From assembly GCA_030532125.1 (NCBI GenBank), contig JAUNLU010000003.1:152491-216490 (forward strand): 64,000 nt of DNA, written 5' to 3'. The notes under the pieces were generated by a model. That model was not told the DNA's origin. It saw only the letters and a list, made by a program, of their open reading frames with translations, and did no database searches. The DNA is from Trueperella sp. (GTDB lineage: Bacteria > Actinomycetota > Actinomycetes > Actinomycetales > Actinomycetaceae). Of the stretch, positions 48,448-58,949 are shown piece after piece. The translations under genes were made by a program, and so were the position numbers. Within the stretch, counting starts at the first letter, position 1, and the number at the start of each line of letters is the position of its first letter.

Positions 48448-50001
48448 CTACTCCCACTCAATAGTCCCCGGCGGTTTGGACGTGCAGTCCAGCACCACTC
48501 GGTTTACTTCTGGGACTTCATTGGTGATCCGATTGGAAATGCGCGCTAGCAGATCATACGGCAGCCGCGACCAGTCCGCCGTCATCGCATCTTCCGAGCT
48601 GACCGGGCGCAACACAATGGGGTGACCGTAAGTACGGCCGTCTCCTTGTACCCCAACGGAACGCACATCTGCCAACAGCACTACCGGGCACTGCCAAATC
48701 TCCCGATCCAATCCGGCTGCGGTTAATTCTTGGCGCACAATCAGATCGGCTGCCCGCAAAATTTCGAGGCGATCTCGGGTAATTTCTCCCACGATCCGGA
48801 TGCCCAGCCCTGGCCCAGGGAAGGGTTGGCGCCACACCTGTTTCTCCGCCAGCCCCAGCTCGGTACCAATCTCACGCACTTCGTCTTTGAACAAATCGCG
48901 CAGCGGTTCCACCAGTTCAAACTCAAGGTCATCCGGCAAACCCCCCACATTGTGGTGCGACTTAATGTTGGCGGTGCCATCTCCCCCGCCAGACTCCACC
49001 ACATCGGGATACAAGGTGCCCTGCACCAAGAATTTGTAGTCCGCCTCCGGGTTCTCAGCAATTAGCTGGCGCTGCGCCGCTTCAAAGGAGCGGATAAATT
49101 CCCGACCAATAATCTTTCGCTTTTGCTCCGGCTCGGTGACGCCAGCCAGCGCATCCAAGAATCGATCCGACTCATCTACTGCCAAGATCTTCATGCCGCG
49201 AGCGCCAGCGTAATCTTCAATAACTTGCTGTGCTTCGCCGGCGCGCAGCAAACCGTGGTCAACGAATACGCAAGTGAGCTGATCGCCAATAGCCCGATGC
49301 ACCAAAGCTGCAGCCACCGAGGAATCTACCCCGCCCGAGAGCCCACAAATTGCCTGCGCATCGCCTACTTGTTCGCGGATTTTCGCGATCTGATCAGCAA
49401 TAATAGACGCCGCATCCCAGTTCTTTGCAATTCCCGCAGTTTCCAGGAAGTTGACGATCATCTGCTGGCCGCCGTCGGTGTGCTTCACTTCCGGATGCCA
49501 CTGCACGCCGAACAGTTTGCGCTGCGGGTCTTCAAATGCCGCAACTGGAGCGCCTGGCGTGGACGCAGTAATAGTGAATCCGGGTGGGGCCTGGGTGACT
49601 GCGTCCCCGTGGCTCATCCATACGGACCCAGTCTCGCCCGCGTCCGCAGTTACTACCCCGCCGCGGAATTCCGCCGGGGTAGCCCCGTATTCGCGCACAT
49701 CGGTGTGTTCGACTTTGCCACCTAGTGCCAGCGCCATCTGTTGGAAGCCGTAACAAATCCCGAAAACTGGTACCCCGGCGTCGAGCAATTCACTGGGAAT
49801 CTGTGGGGCATCATCCGCATACACCGAGGCTGGCCCACCTGAGAGCAGTATTGCCGCCGGATTTTTTGCCAAAATCTTTTCTGCCGACCAGCTGTGCGGC
49901 ACCAACTCAGAGTAGTAACCGGCTTCGCGCACCCGGCGCGCAATTAGCTGCGCGTACTGGGCGCCGTTATCAACAACAAGAACTGGTTTAATTTCACTCA
50001 C
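48448..50001 (-). CDS. guaA: GMP synthase (glutamine-hydrolysing)
   Basis: This 517-aa enzyme aminates XMP to GMP. The class I glutamine amidotransferase domain has [17 protein letters not shown] (Cys) and [11 protein letters not shown] (His/Glu). The ATP pyrophosphatase domain has [15 protein letters not shown], and the C-terminal dimerisation domain ends [12 protein letters not shown]. The start is GTG, 2 nt after the stop of the upstream pseudouridine synthase gene. A TAATCT box 6 nt before it lies inside that gene's 3' end, which suggests its own leaderless transcript. Confidence 0.96.
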   Translation of the reverse strand: MSEIKPVLVVDNGAQYAQLIARRVREAGYYSELVPHSWSAEKILAKNPAAILLSGGPASVYADDAPQIPSELLDAGVPVFGICYGFQQMALALGGKVEHTDVREYGATPAEFRGGVVTADAGETGSVWMSHGDAVTQAPPGFTITASTPGAPVAAFEDPQRKLFGVQWHPEVKHTDGGQQMIVNFLETAGIAKNWDAASIIADQIAKIREQVGDAQAICGLSGGVDSSVAAALVHRAIGDQLTCVFVDHGLLRAGEAQQVIEDYAGARGMKILAVDESDRFLDALAGVTEPEQKRKIIGREFIRSFEAAQRQLIAENPEADYKFLVQGTLYPDVVESGGGDGTANIKSHHNVGGLPDDLEFELVEPLRDLFKDEVREIGTELGLAEKQVWRQPFPGPGLGIRIVGEITRDRLEILRAADLIVRQELTAAGLDREIWQCPVVLLADVRSVGVQGDGRTYGHPIVLRPVSSEDAMTADWSRLPYDLLARISNRITNEVPEVNRVVLDCTSKPPGTIEWE

Positions 50002-50003
50002 GG

Positions 50004-51035
50004 TTAAAGATTAGCAGTCTGCGCCCACAGATCTCCGTTATTCCAAGCACTGAGGTGCCGCTGCGAAGAAATACACATTTCCGCACCCGTTATCGGATCA
50101 GTAAATTCCAGCTGAGCGGCCAAAAGTTGCAGCGGTTGGTGCGCCAGATGCAGTTCCGGCTGCACCTGAGGATAGATCCGGTCCCACAGAATCGGATACC
50201 CCAGATGGTTTAGCGCCACCCGCAGTTGATGGGTCCGCCCAGTAATTGGTTGCAATTTCCATAAGACGCCGAGCTGGGGCTCCCCCGGCGCAGACTCACT
50301 TCCCAATTCCGATTCATGCTGCGGCGTAGTTAGAGTTATTGGCTGCACTGCAGTCACTAGAGTTTTCGAGTTGGGGGCGACGCCGGGGCGCACCGCCCAC
50401 TGCAACTCCCCTGGGGAGCGTTCTTGGTATAGCTCTACTGTGCGCGGCTCGCCCCACGCTGGCATGGCACCGGCTGGCAAAGCGCTGATCGCAAAATAGG
50501 TGCGCCGCACTTTTCGTTTTTGAAATTGAATCTGGTAAGCGCCGCGCAACTTCGGATCAGTGACCAGCAATAATAACCCAGCAGTAGCGGCGTCTAACCG
50601 ATGCGCCGGCACAATATGATCATTTTGAAACTGCCGGCGCGCGGCCACAGTAACAGTTTGAGCTACGTGGGCACCGCGCGGAATTGTGGCTAATCCGTGG
50701 GGTTTGTCAACCACAATCACCCCATCCCACTGCGCTACCACCGGCAATTCAATCGGCACATCTGGTTCATCCGGAACGGGGCGGAACACCCAAATCTGTT
50801 GCCCGGGTTGATAGGGAGTATCTGGCGTAAGTGGCACCTGGTAGTTTGCAAAGAAATCCCCACGAGCTAGAGCGGCAACCCCACTCGCCCCGAAGTACTC
50901 CCCTGCCCAATCTGCCATAGTCACCCAATCGCCAGCGGGCAGCCGCAGCGGAGAAGCATTCAGCCCATTGCGCAGTTCCGGGCGCACTCGGCGCTGCCGC
51001 CGGGCCCGGCGCACACTACGAGCTTCGCGCATCAT
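50004..51035 (-). CDS. RluA-family pseudouridine synthase
   Basis: This 343-aa protein isomerises uridine in RNA. The catalytic motif is [15 protein letters not shown] (Asp of HRLD) at about residue 143. The later [24 protein letters not shown] block is typical of RluA enzymes. The N-terminus is strongly basic ([18 protein letters not shown]). GAGGGG lies before two adjacent ATG codons. The target, rRNA or tRNA, cannot be read from sequence. Confidence 0.9.
   Translation of the reverse strand: MMREARSVRRARRQRRVRPELRNGLNASPLRLPAGDWVTMADWAGEYFGASGVAALARGDFFANYQVPLTPDTPYQPGQQIWVFRPVPDEPDVPIELPVVAQWDGVIVVDKPHGLATIPRGAHVAQTVTVAARRQFQNDHIVPAHRLDAATAGLLLLVTDPKLRGAYQIQFQKRKVRRTYFAISALPAGAMPAWGEPRTVELYQERSPGELQWAVRPGVAPNSKTLVTAVQPITLTTPQHESELGSESAPGEPQLGVLWKLQPITGRTHQLRVALNHLGYPILWDRIYPQVQPELHLAHQPLQLLAAQLEFTDPITGAEMCISSQRHLSAWNNGDLWAQTANL
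50008..50013 (-). promoter_or_regulatory. -10 box of a putative leaderless guaA promoter
   Basis: TAATCT on the minus strand is 6 nt (TTAACC) before the GTG of guaA and lies within the final codons of the pseudouridine synthase gene. No Shine-Dalgarno is present. Confidence 0.5.
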
Positions 51036-51203
51036 TCCCCTCTCGGCGCTAACTATTTGCCCTATCAGCGTAGCGAATTAATGAAAAGCGCTACTTTCGG
51101 TCAGTTTCACACTGGCGCGGTTACCGCTGGTATGCAAAGCGTGCGAATATGGCAGTAGTGGTTTTATTTTATTGGCAGCAAAATCCTATCTGGAAGGAAA
51201 TCC

Positions 51204-52808
51204 ATGAAGACCGTCTACTTCACCGCCGCAGCAAATGACACTGCTACTTTGCCGGTCGCTCACGCCACCCTGGCTGCTATTAAGGAGAAATACCGAAATG
51301 TAGGGGTATTCCGCGCCTTCACCAATGGTCCGATTGAGCAAGACGCCGCCTTCCAGGAACTTTTTGCCGCTGCTGGCGGCACTGATATTAATGCGGCCTG
51401 GGGTACCACCCGGGATGCTTACACCGTGAACGAAGACGCTGCCATGCGGGAACTAATTACCCGGTTTGCCAGATTTACGGCAGATAACAACTACGACGCC
51501 GTCATCGTATTTGGTCTGTTAGCTGGCGATCCGCTTTACCCGGGAATGCTGGCACGCACGGGCCGGGCAGCAGCACACTTGGGCACTTCGGTGCTTTTGG
51601 TGCAATCCGGCGCTGGCCGCAGTGCAGCAGAAATCGCCAATTCAACTCGCTTGGCTACTGCCGAACTCACTCGGGTAAACGCGCCAGTAGCCGGGATTAT
51701 CGTGACTGAAACCGCTGCAGTTGCTGAAGATAGCGCTGCTAAGCGCATCATCCCCTACCAGGGTGAACTATCTGCTGCAGACCGCGAAATCGTGGTCTCC
51801 GCCCTGGAACACACTAATAATGTAGTTACGCCGCTACACTTCTCCACCAAACTCTTGGCCCGCGCCCGCGCCAATCGCCAGCGCATAGTGCTTCCGGAAG
51901 CCAGTGATGAGCGAATTTTGCGCGCAGCTGGCGAAGTGTTGGCAGGAAATATCGCCGACGTCATCCTGCTGGGCGATGCGGCGGAGATTCACGCCCAAGC
52001 CGAACAGCTGGGCGTCGACGTCAGCGGAGCAGAAATAGTTTCCCCGCAAGATCCGCAGCTGCTGGAAAAGTATGCCACTGAGTTCGCCAAAATCCGGGCC
52101 AAGAAAGGCGTAACTTACGAACAAGCCTTAGAAACTATGGCAGATCTATCCTACTTCGCCACTATGATGGTGCAGCTGGGCGACGCCGACGGCATGGTTT
52201 CTGGCGCGATCCACACTACGGCAAACACTATCGTGCCCTCATTCCAAATCATCAAAACCAAGCCCGGACTGCAGCTGGTGTCCTCTGCGTTTTTGATGCT
52301 CATGGACAGCCAAGTGTATGTATATGCCGACTGTGCGGTAACCCCGGCCCCGGATGCGGAACAGCTGGCCAGCATTGCCGTCAGCGCCGCAGATACCGCA
52401 ATCCAGTTCGGGATCGAACCGCGCGTGGCAATGCTCTCCTACTCCACCGGCAGCTCAGGCAAGGGCGCCTCAGTGGAGGCGGTCGCTCAGGCCACTGAAC
52501 TAGCTAAACAGCAACGCCCAGAACTCGCAATTGACGGGCCAATTCAATACGACGCCGCAGTAGACCCCAAGGTTGGCGCCCAAAAACTTCCCGGCTCCCC
52601 AGTTGCGGGGCAGGCTACTGTATTTATTTTCCCCTCGCTCGACGCCGGCAATATTGGCTACAAAGCAGTGCAGCGTTCTTCGGGAGCCATCGCCGTCGGC
52701 CCGATTTTGCAAGGGCTGAATAAACCGGTCAACGATCTATCTCGTGGAGCGCTGGTAGCGGATATCGTCAATACCGTGGCGATCACCGCTATTCAAGCCC
52801 AGGGGTAG
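51204..52808 (+). CDS. pta: phosphate acetyltransferase
   Basis: This 534-aa enzyme converts acetyl-CoA and phosphate to acetyl phosphate. The C-terminal PTA_PTB domain begins near residue 215 (LLARARANRQRIVLPEASDERILRAA) and ends IVNTVAITAIQAQ. The N-terminal 200 residues form a reduced P-loop-like domain (YFTAAANDTATLPVAHATL) in which the usual GxxxGKT is degraded, and no DRTGG domain is seen. That makes it shorter than the roughly 700-aa class II enzymes. AAGGAAA precedes the ATG. It is in operon with ackA. Confidence 0.94.
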   Translation: MKTVYFTAAANDTATLPVAHATLAAIKEKYRNVGVFRAFTNGPIEQDAAFQELFAAAGGTDINAAWGTTRDAYTVNEDAAMRELITRFARFTADNNYDAVIVFGLLAGDPLYPGMLARTGRAAAHLGTSVLLVQSGAGRSAAEIANSTRLATAELTRVNAPVAGIIVTETAAVAEDSAAKRIIPYQGELSAADREIVVSALEHTNNVVTPLHFSTKLLARARANRQRIVLPEASDERILRAAGEVLAGNIADVILLGDAAEIHAQAEQLGVDVSGAEIVSPQDPQLLEKYATEFAKIRAKKGVTYEQALETMADLSYFATMMVQLGDADGMVSGAIHTTANTIVPSFQIIKTKPGLQLVSSAFLMLMDSQVYVYADCAVTPAPDAEQLASIAVSAADTAIQFGIEPRVAMLSYSTGSSGKGASVEAVAQATELAKQQRPELAIDGPIQYDAAVDPKVGAQKLPGSPVAGQATVFIFPSLDAGNIGYKAVQRSSGAIAVGPILQGLNKPVNDLSRGALVADIVNTVAITAIQAQG

Positions 52809-52861
52809 TCGTTATATGATGCAAACAACTTCGGCAATTTAACTTCGACAGTAAGGAAAAA

Positions 52862-54088
52862 ATGTCAGTACTGGTGATTAACTCGGGTTCGTCTTCGATC
52901 AAATACAAGCTGGTAGATACGGAGACCGAAACCGCTATTGCGCATGGGCTGGTAGAACAAATTGGCGGCCCCAATGGGCGGATAGTGCACCACTTTGCCG
53001 GCGAAAACACCGAGCTGAAGACGCCGATTCCAGATCACGAAGTTGGGCTGCGGCGGATTTTGGAGCTGTTTGACGAAGTTGGCCCGGATCTGCAGCGTTC
53101 GCACGTGCGCGCAGTCGGACACCGGGTGGTACAGGGTGGCCGCTACTTCTCCAGCGCAGCGCTAGTAGACGACGAAGTACTGGAACTCATTGCAGAATTG
53201 ATTCCACTGGGTCCGTTGCATAACCCAGCTAACCTAAAGGGTATTCAGGTGGCAATGGAACTACTGGATGTGCCACATGTGGCAGTGTTCGATACTGCTT
53301 TCTTCCATTCGCTGCCCAATGAAGCCGCCATCTACCCACTGAATCGCGAAGTGGCCGAGAAGTACCAGATTCGCCGCTATGGCGCACACGGCACCTCACA
53401 TCAGTTTGTATCGCGTAAAGTTGCAGAACTTATGGGGCGGGACGATCTGCGCCAAATCGTATTGCACCTGGGTAATGGCGCATCTGCCTCTGCGGTAGTT
53501 AATGGCCGGGCAATCGACACTTCGATGGGGCTCACCCCACTAGAGGGACTGATGATGGGCACCCGCACCGGCGATATTGATCCGGCAGTGGTGTTCCACT
53601 TGGTACGCGAAGCCGGCATGACTATCGACGAAATCGACAATCTGTTTAATAAAGAGTCTGGCATGAAAGGTCTCAGCGGGGACAGCGATATGCGCCCGGT
53701 ATGGGATCGTGCCGATGCGGGCGATAAAAACGCCTTGGAAGCAATCGACGTCTACGTGCACCGCGTCGTCTCCTATATCGGTGCCTACACGGCACAAATG
53801 GGCGGGCTTGACGTTTTGACTTTCACTGCCGGTATCGGGGAACGCGATATCCCGATGCGGCAACTTATTTGTGAACGGCTAGCACCATTCGGAGTGCGAT
53901 TGGACTATGCCGCCAACCAGGTTAAACCCAAGGAACCGTGCGTTATTTCCCTGCCCGAATCCTCGGTGCGCGTGATGGTTGTTCCCACTAATGAAGAGCT
54001 AGAGATCGCCAAACAAGCCATCGAATTGGTGCAAAATAAGCTGCACGGTAACGAGGAACTGCCCGAACTGGGCACACCGGAGAACTAG
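52862..54088 (+). CDS. ackA: acetate kinase
   Basis: This 408-aa ASKHA kinase makes acetate and ATP from acetyl phosphate. It opens VLVINSGSSSIKYKLVD and has the second signature YGAHGTSHQFVSRKVA. HLGNGASASAVVNGRAIDTSMG and FTAGIGERD complete the active site. An AAGGAAAAA site precedes the ATG, 53 nt after pta. Together they give the acetate overflow pathway. Confidence 0.96.
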   Translation: MSVLVINSGSSSIKYKLVDTETETAIAHGLVEQIGGPNGRIVHHFAGENTELKTPIPDHEVGLRRILELFDEVGPDLQRSHVRAVGHRVVQGGRYFSSAALVDDEVLELIAELIPLGPLHNPANLKGIQVAMELLDVPHVAVFDTAFFHSLPNEAAIYPLNREVAEKYQIRRYGAHGTSHQFVSRKVAELMGRDDLRQIVLHLGNGASASAVVNGRAIDTSMGLTPLEGLMMGTRTGDIDPAVVFHLVREAGMTIDEIDNLFNKESGMKGLSGDSDMRPVWDRADAGDKNALEAIDVYVHRVVSYIGAYTAQMGGLDVLTFTAGIGERDIPMRQLICERLAPFGVRLDYAANQVKPKEPCVISLPESSVRVMVVPTNEELEIAKQAIELVQNKLHGNEELPELGTPEN

Positions 54089-54151
54089 CCACTGTGTAGC
54101 AGAACCGCAGTACAACCGAGCGGCTTAACCGTGAGTGCGGCGAGTTTGTAA

Positions 54152-54157
54152 TACTAT
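54152..54157 (+). promoter_or_regulatory. -10 box of a putative leaderless promoter
   Basis: TACTAT ends 6 nt (CTGGCT) before the ATG of the acetyltransferase gene; TTTGTAA just upstream may help as an extended element. No ribosome site is seen. Confidence 0.5.
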
Positions 54158-54163
54158 CTGGCT

Positions 54164-54598
54164 ATGAGCGTTGAACTTGTAGATACCACTAGTCCACAAC
54201 TTGCCGAAGCTTTTGCCCGGCTAATTCCACAACTGTCTCGCAGTGCCCAGCCATTAAATCAGGAAGAGATCGCCGATTTCTTAGCGCAAGATGCGATCGA
54301 TTTGCTGGTATTTTTCGGTCCGGAACGGGAAATTTTAGGGATGCTAACCTTAGTCACCTTTGATATCCCCACCGGTACCCGCTCCTGGGTGGAAGACGTC
54401 GTAGTTGACGCTGCTGCCCGCGGTCAAGGCGCCGGCGGCAAACTGGTGGCGGCCGCAGTAGCGCGCGCCCGGGAACGCGGCGCCAAAACCGTTGATCTCA
54501 CCTCGCGCCCAGAGCGCGAAGCCGCTAACCGGCTCTACCGTCGCTCTGGCTTTGTGCAACGGGAGACCAATGTGTATCGCCATAACCTAGACGTCTAG
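54164..54598 (+). CDS. GNAT family N-acetyltransferase
   Basis: This 144-aa protein has the GNAT core. The segment VEDVVVDAAARGQGAGGKLV carries the acetyl-CoA pyrophosphate loop (RGQGAG), followed by AREREGAK-like helix residues and REAANRLYRRSGFVQRETNVYR, the usual C-terminal strand. The acceptor is unknown. It follows ackA but has its own leaderless-type promoter and is closed by a strong hairpin. Confidence 0.88.
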   Translation: MSVELVDTTSPQLAEAFARLIPQLSRSAQPLNQEEIADFLAQDAIDLLVFFGPEREILGMLTLVTFDIPTGTRSWVEDVVVDAAARGQGAGGKLVAAAVARARERGAKTVDLTSRPEREAANRLYRRSGFVQRETNVYRHNLDV

Positions 54599-54625
54599 TC
54601 AGCTAACAAATAATCGTGCGAACAA

Positions 54626-54667
54626 TAGGGCGGGGTTACAGTGCAATTGCACCGCAACCCCGCCCTA
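54626..54667. terminator. bidirectional terminator between the GNAT gene and fumC
   Basis: A 12-bp perfect stem (TAGGGCGGGGTT / AACCCCGCCCTA) encloses a second palindrome, GTGCAATTGCAC. It lies between convergent genes, with TTT on the plus side and weak A/T on the other, so it can serve both. Confidence 0.8.
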
Positions 54668-54707
54668 TTTCGCACTTAATCTAGGTTGCCGCTTACCGGT
54701 AGGCCGC

Positions 54708-56096
54708 CTAGAAGTCCCCCACCATTGTGGAAACATCCAGCGCCTGGTTCAGCGTTTCTTCGTCGATCTCGCCGCGAGCTACGAATCCGAGATCGATTGC
54801 TGCCTGACGCACCGTAATATTTTCCGCTACCGAATGCTTGGCAATCTTGGCCGCATTCTCGTAACCGATATGTCGGTTTAGCGGGGTAACAATTGACGGG
54901 GAGGATTCCGCCAACTCCAGGCAACGATCCTTATTGGCAATCAAGCCATCAACGGTGCGCTTAGCGAGCACCTCAGCCACATTGCCCAGGATCTTAATCG
55001 AATCCAGCAGATTCTGCGCCATCACCGGCAACATAACTAACAGATCAAAGTTGCCTTGGGAGCCCGCGAAAGCAATGGCGGCGTCGTTCCCAATAACTTG
55101 GGCGGCTACCTGCACAGTAGCTTCTGGCACTACTGGGTTCACCTTGCCCGGCATAATGGACGAACCCGGCTGCAGATCCGGCAGGTGGAGTTCGCCAATA
55201 CCTGCGCGCGGCCCAGAGCCCATCCACCGCAGATCATTGGCGATCTTCACTAGCGAGACTGCAATTACCCGCAATGCGCCCGAAGTTTCCACTAGTGAGT
55301 CCTGTGCTGCCTGAGCTTCAAAATGATTTGCTGCCTCAGTGAATGGCAACCCCATGTTTTCGGCAATCAGCTCAATAACGCGCGCGGAGAAGCCCGCTGG
55401 AGTATTAATTCCCGTGCCTACTGCAGTACCACCCAATGGCAGTTCTGCGAGCCGTTTTTCAGTACCCCGCACCCGGTCAATGCCGTAGCGGATCTGCTGG
55501 GCATAACCCGAGAATTCTTGGCCCAGCGTGATTGGCGTAGCATCCATCAAGTGGGTGCGGCCTGCTTTCACGATGTCCTTAAATTCCGCTGCCTTTGCCT
55601 CCAGTGAATCCACTAAAATCTGCAGCTTCGGCAATAGGTCGTTATCGATTGCGGACAACGCAGCGATATGTATTGACGAAGGGAAAACGTCATTCGAGGA
55701 CTGCGAAGCATTCACATGGTCATTCGGGTGAATATCTTCACCCGCGATTTCGGTTGCTAGATTAGAGAGCACCTCGTTCATATTCATATTGGACGAAGTA
55801 CCTGATCCAGTCTGGTAGACGTCAATCGGGAATTGGTCATCGTATTTACCCGAGATAACCTCATCAGCCGCTTTGACTATTGCTTCCGCTTTTGCATCGT
55901 CAATGACGCCGAGTTCCTGATTAGCCAGGGCTGCTGCGCGTTTCACCTGAGCAAGAGCATGGATATGCGGCGGGGTGAGAGTCTTCCCAGAGATCGGGAA
56001 GTTCTCCACCGCACGCTGCGTCTGAGCGCGGTAGAGCGCATCCACCGGTACTTTAACTTCGCCCATAGTGTCATGCTCTATGCGGTATTCCGTCAT
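54708..56096 (-). CDS. fumC: class II fumarate hydratase
   Basis: This 462-aa oxygen-stable fumarase interconverts fumarate and malate. It has [18 protein letters not shown], the catalytic signature [15 protein letters not shown], and the [18 protein letters not shown] block. GGAGG with AAAAGG precedes the ATG. It lies 75 bp downstream of its paralog aspA in the same direction, together giving aspartate to fumarate to malate. Confidence 0.96.
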   Translation of the reverse strand: MTEYRIEHDTMGEVKVPVDALYRAQTQRAVENFPISGKTLTPPHIHALAQVKRAAALANQELGVIDDAKAEAIVKAADEVISGKYDDQFPIDVYQTGSGTSSNMNMNEVLSNLATEIAGEDIHPNDHVNASQSSNDVFPSSIHIAALSAIDNDLLPKLQILVDSLEAKAAEFKDIVKAGRTHLMDATPITLGQEFSGYAQQIRYGIDRVRGTEKRLAELPLGGTAVGTGINTPAGFSARVIELIAENMGLPFTEAANHFEAQAAQDSLVETSGALRVIAVSLVKIANDLRWMGSGPRAGIGELHLPDLQPGSSIMPGKVNPVVPEATVQVAAQVIGNDAAIAFAGSQGNFDLLVMLPVMAQNLLDSIKILGNVAEVLAKRTVDGLIANKDRCLELAESSPSIVTPLNRHIGYENAAKIAKHSVAENITVRQAAIDLGFVARGEIDEETLNQALDVSTMVGDF

Positions 56097-56171
56097 CCTT
56101 TTCCTCCTTTAGGGTGCCCTAGCCGGCACCAATTCAACGTCCTAATCTTGCCATTTTGCAAGATAAGTTTA

Positions 56172-57590
56172 TTAATCCTCGTAGTACTTACCTTGGTAAC
56201 GCGGCTTCATCAAGTTTTCCAGCGAGAAAACTTCATCCAGTTCTGCTTCGGTAAGCAGATCGCGCTCCAGCACGATCTCACGCACAGTTTTGCCCGTACT
56301 GGCAGCTTCTTTACCGATCGCATCCCCAGCTGCGTGCCCAATAATGTCATTTAAGTAGGTGATGATCCCAATAGAATTCATCACATGTGCCCGGCAGACA
56401 TCGGCATTTACGGTAATGCCCGTTACGCAGCGTTCCCGCAAGGTGCGCAGCGCATTTACCATCAGCTCCACCGATTCAAACAGGCACTGCCCGATTACTG
56501 GCTCCATCACATTGAGTTGCAGCTGCCCAGCTTCTGACGCAAAAGTGAGGGTGACGTCGTTGCCCATCACTTTGAAACAAACCTGATTTACTACTTCCGG
56601 AATCACCGGGTTTACTTTCGCGGGCATAATCGAGGAGCCAGCCTGCATCTCCGGCAGGTTAATCTCATTGAGACCAGCTCGTGGTCCGGAAGATAGCAAC
56701 CGTAGATCATTGCAGATCATGGACACTTTAGTGGCCAGCCGCCGAATCGCCGAGTGCACTGCCACATAAGCGCCGGTATCTGAAGTGGCTTCAATCAGGT
56801 TAGGCGCCGGTTCGACCGCTAATCCGGAAACCTCGCGCAGCCGGTTAATAACTAGTTCTTGGAAACCGTCTGGCACATTGACCGAAGTGCCGATAGCAGT
56901 GGCACCTAGGTTCATCTCTAGCACTAGCTCAGCTTCGCGCATCAGGTGTTTAATTTCTTCTTCCAAGGTGACTGCAAAGCCGCGGAATTCTTGTTCCACC
57001 GTCATCGGAACGGCGTCTTGCAGCTGGGTACGCCCCATTTTGATGATGCCACGGTTAGCATCCGCCAAAACGTGGAAAGCATCCGAAAGCCTGCCAACTT
57101 CTTCAGCCAACTTATCCATCATGGAGTAGACCGCCAGGCGGAATCCGGTGGGGTAGGCATCATTAGTGGATTGGGATTTATTGACGTCGTCATTCGGGTG
57201 GATGATGTCGTACCGACCTTTTTCCTCCCCCATCAGTTCTAACGCCAGGTTCGCCACTACTTCATTGGCGTTCATATTCACCGAAGTGCCAGCGCCGCCC
57301 TGGAAAACATCAATCGGGAACTGATCCATGCAGCGACCCTCAGTCAGAATCGCATCACAAGCAGCCACGATAGCTTTCGCCGTCTTACCCGAGATAACCT
57401 TGGCATCCCGGTTTGCCAGTGCTTCCGCTTTTTTCACGGTAACAATACCGCGTACCATCTCCGGATAGTCCTGCACCTTTTTGCCAGAAATTTGAAAGTT
57501 CTCTATCGCGCGTAACGTATGAACTCCCCAATAAACTTCGGCCGGAATTTCCCGTTCGCCCAAAAGATCCGATTCAATACGAGCTTCCAC
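56172..57590 (-). CDS. aspA: aspartate ammonia-lyase
   Basis: This 472-aa enzyme splits aspartate to fumarate and ammonia. Family motifs are [36 protein letters not shown] and [21 protein letters not shown] (Ala for the Gly of fumarases, as expected for aspartases). AGGTGA lies 5 nt before the GTG start. It is the upstream member of the aspA-fumC pair. Confidence 0.94.
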   Translation of the reverse strand: MEARIESDLLGEREIPAEVYWGVHTLRAIENFQISGKKVQDYPEMVRGIVTVKKAEALANRDAKVISGKTAKAIVAACDAILTEGRCMDQFPIDVFQGGAGTSVNMNANEVVANLALELMGEEKGRYDIIHPNDDVNKSQSTNDAYPTGFRLAVYSMMDKLAEEVGRLSDAFHVLADANRGIIKMGRTQLQDAVPMTVEQEFRGFAVTLEEEIKHLMREAELVLEMNLGATAIGTSVNVPDGFQELVINRLREVSGLAVEPAPNLIEATSDTGAYVAVHSAIRRLATKVSMICNDLRLLSSGPRAGLNEINLPEMQAGSSIMPAKVNPVIPEVVNQVCFKVMGNDVTLTFASEAGQLQLNVMEPVIGQCLFESVELMVNALRTLRERCVTGITVNADVCRAHVMNSIGIITYLNDIIGHAAGDAIGKEAASTGKTVREIVLERDLLTEAELDEVFSLENLMKPRYQGKYYED

Positions 57591-57688
57591 TCAGTTCACC
57601 TCATTGTTCCTAATTATCGGCTTAATTTCCGGACTAGCCGCATAGTTATCCGTAACTTCTATTTTGGCACAATAAGTTGAGGGAGCAC

Positions 57689-58804
57689 TCAGTTTGCGCC
57701 AACTGAAACTTCTACCCGTTGGAATTCCTTCACATCGGAGTATCCGGTCATTGCCATTGCCCGGCGCAGCGCTCCAATAAAGTTAGTATGTCCCTCTACC
57801 GACGACGACGGCCCGAGCAGAATGTCTTGCAGGGTGCCGGCGCGCTCCACTTGCACTCGCTCACCGCGCGGCAAAGTGGCATGATGCGCTTCCGCCCCCC
57901 AGTGGTAGCCATTACCTGGGGCTTCTGTGGCGCGAGCCAACGCCGTACCCAGCATGACGCCGTCTGCCCCACAAGCAATCGCTTTCACTAAATCGCCAGA
58001 GGTAGAGATCTGCCCGTCCGCAATGACGTGCACGTATCTGCCCCCGGTTTCGTCCATATATTCCCGGCGAGCGGCAGCTACATCCGCCACCGTGGTAGCC
58101 ATTGGCACCGCCACTCCGACGGTACGCCGGTTGGCAGTGGTAGCACCCCCGCCGAATCCGGCTAGCACCCCTGCTGCTCCGGTGCGCATCAAATGCAGTG
58201 CTGCAGTATACGAGGCAGCGCCACCTACCACTACCGGCACATCTAATTCATAGATAAAGCGCTTCAGATTCAACGGCTCTCGATTTGACGATACGTGCTC
58301 TGCCGATACCGTGGTGCCGCGAATTATGAATAGATCCACGCCAGCATTGGCTACCGTACGCCAATGTTCTTGGGTGCGTTGCGGGGAAAGCGCCCCAGCC
58401 ACTGGCACCCCAGATTGCCTAATCTCATCTAGCCGGGCTTTAATCAGTTCTGGTTTAACTGGTTCGGAGTAGATGCGCTGCAATACAGCGGTAGCTTGCT
58501 CCGGTTTCGCTTGGGTTATTTCGGCAAAATACGGCGCTGGATCTTCATAGCGAGTCCACAGCCCCTCGAGATCCAGTACACCGACGCCACCCATTTTCCC
58601 CACTGCAATTGCAGTAGCTGGGGAGGTTACCGAGTCCATTGGGGCAGATAGGATCGGAATATCGAGCAGGTGAGCATCTAATTGCCAAGTTACGGATACA
58701 TCCGCTTCATCTCGCGTGCGCCGGGACGGCACCACCGAAATATCGTCGAAAGAATACCCAATCCGAGCGCGTTTTCCACGGCCAATTTCAGTTTCACGAT
58801 CCAT
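57689..58804 (-). CDS. guaB3: GuaB3-family IMP dehydrogenase-related protein
   Basis: This 371-aa TIM-barrel protein is the actinobacterial GuaB3 type without CBS domains. It has SFDDISVVPSRRTRDEADV, ILSAPMDSVTSPATA, VVGGAASYTAALHLMRTGAAGVLAGFGGG, and ADGQISTSGDLVKAIACGADGVMLG. The catalytic-cysteine loop of IMP dehydrogenase (GSICTT) is absent; the RGTTVSAEHVSS segment is present instead. Mycobacterial GuaB3 is not an active IMP dehydrogenase, so the role is unclear. It is close to, and codirectional with, guaB, with the exonuclease gene between. Confidence 0.92.
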   Translation of the reverse strand: MDRETEIGRGKRARIGYSFDDISVVPSRRTRDEADVSVTWQLDAHLLDIPILSAPMDSVTSPATAIAVGKMGGVGVLDLEGLWTRYEDPAPYFAEITQAKPEQATAVLQRIYSEPVKPELIKARLDEIRQSGVPVAGALSPQRTQEHWRTVANAGVDLFIIRGTTVSAEHVSSNREPLNLKRFIYELDVPVVVGGAASYTAALHLMRTGAAGVLAGFGGGATTANRRTVGVAVPMATTVADVAAARREYMDETGGRYVHVIADGQISTSGDLVKAIACGADGVMLGTALARATEAPGNGYHWGAEAHHATLPRGERVQVERAGTLQDILLGPSSSVEGHTNFIGALRRAMAMTGYSDVKEFQRVEVSVGAN

Positions 58805-58810
58805 TTTTCT

Positions 58811-58816
58811 AGCCTA
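58811..58816 (-). promoter_or_regulatory. -10 box of a putative leaderless guaB3 promoter
   Basis: TAGGCT on the minus strand lies 6 nt (AGAAAA) before the ATG of guaB3; no ribosome site is present in the gap. Confidence 0.5.
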
Positions 58817-58949
58817 ACGGTTCTACCCTAACTCGAACAGTATTAACGCGCTTTACGCGGTTTTGTTCTGCTGAGCAGGTGGCACAAAAAGTGCGGGAGC
58901 GTAGCTTTAAGATAGAAGCAATAGAAAATGGATCTGCGAACGGATAATT

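Noticed and set aside
49123..49725. 200-codon frame opposite guaA
   Set aside because: Lies wholly antisense to a conserved enzyme and has no family match or ribosome site.
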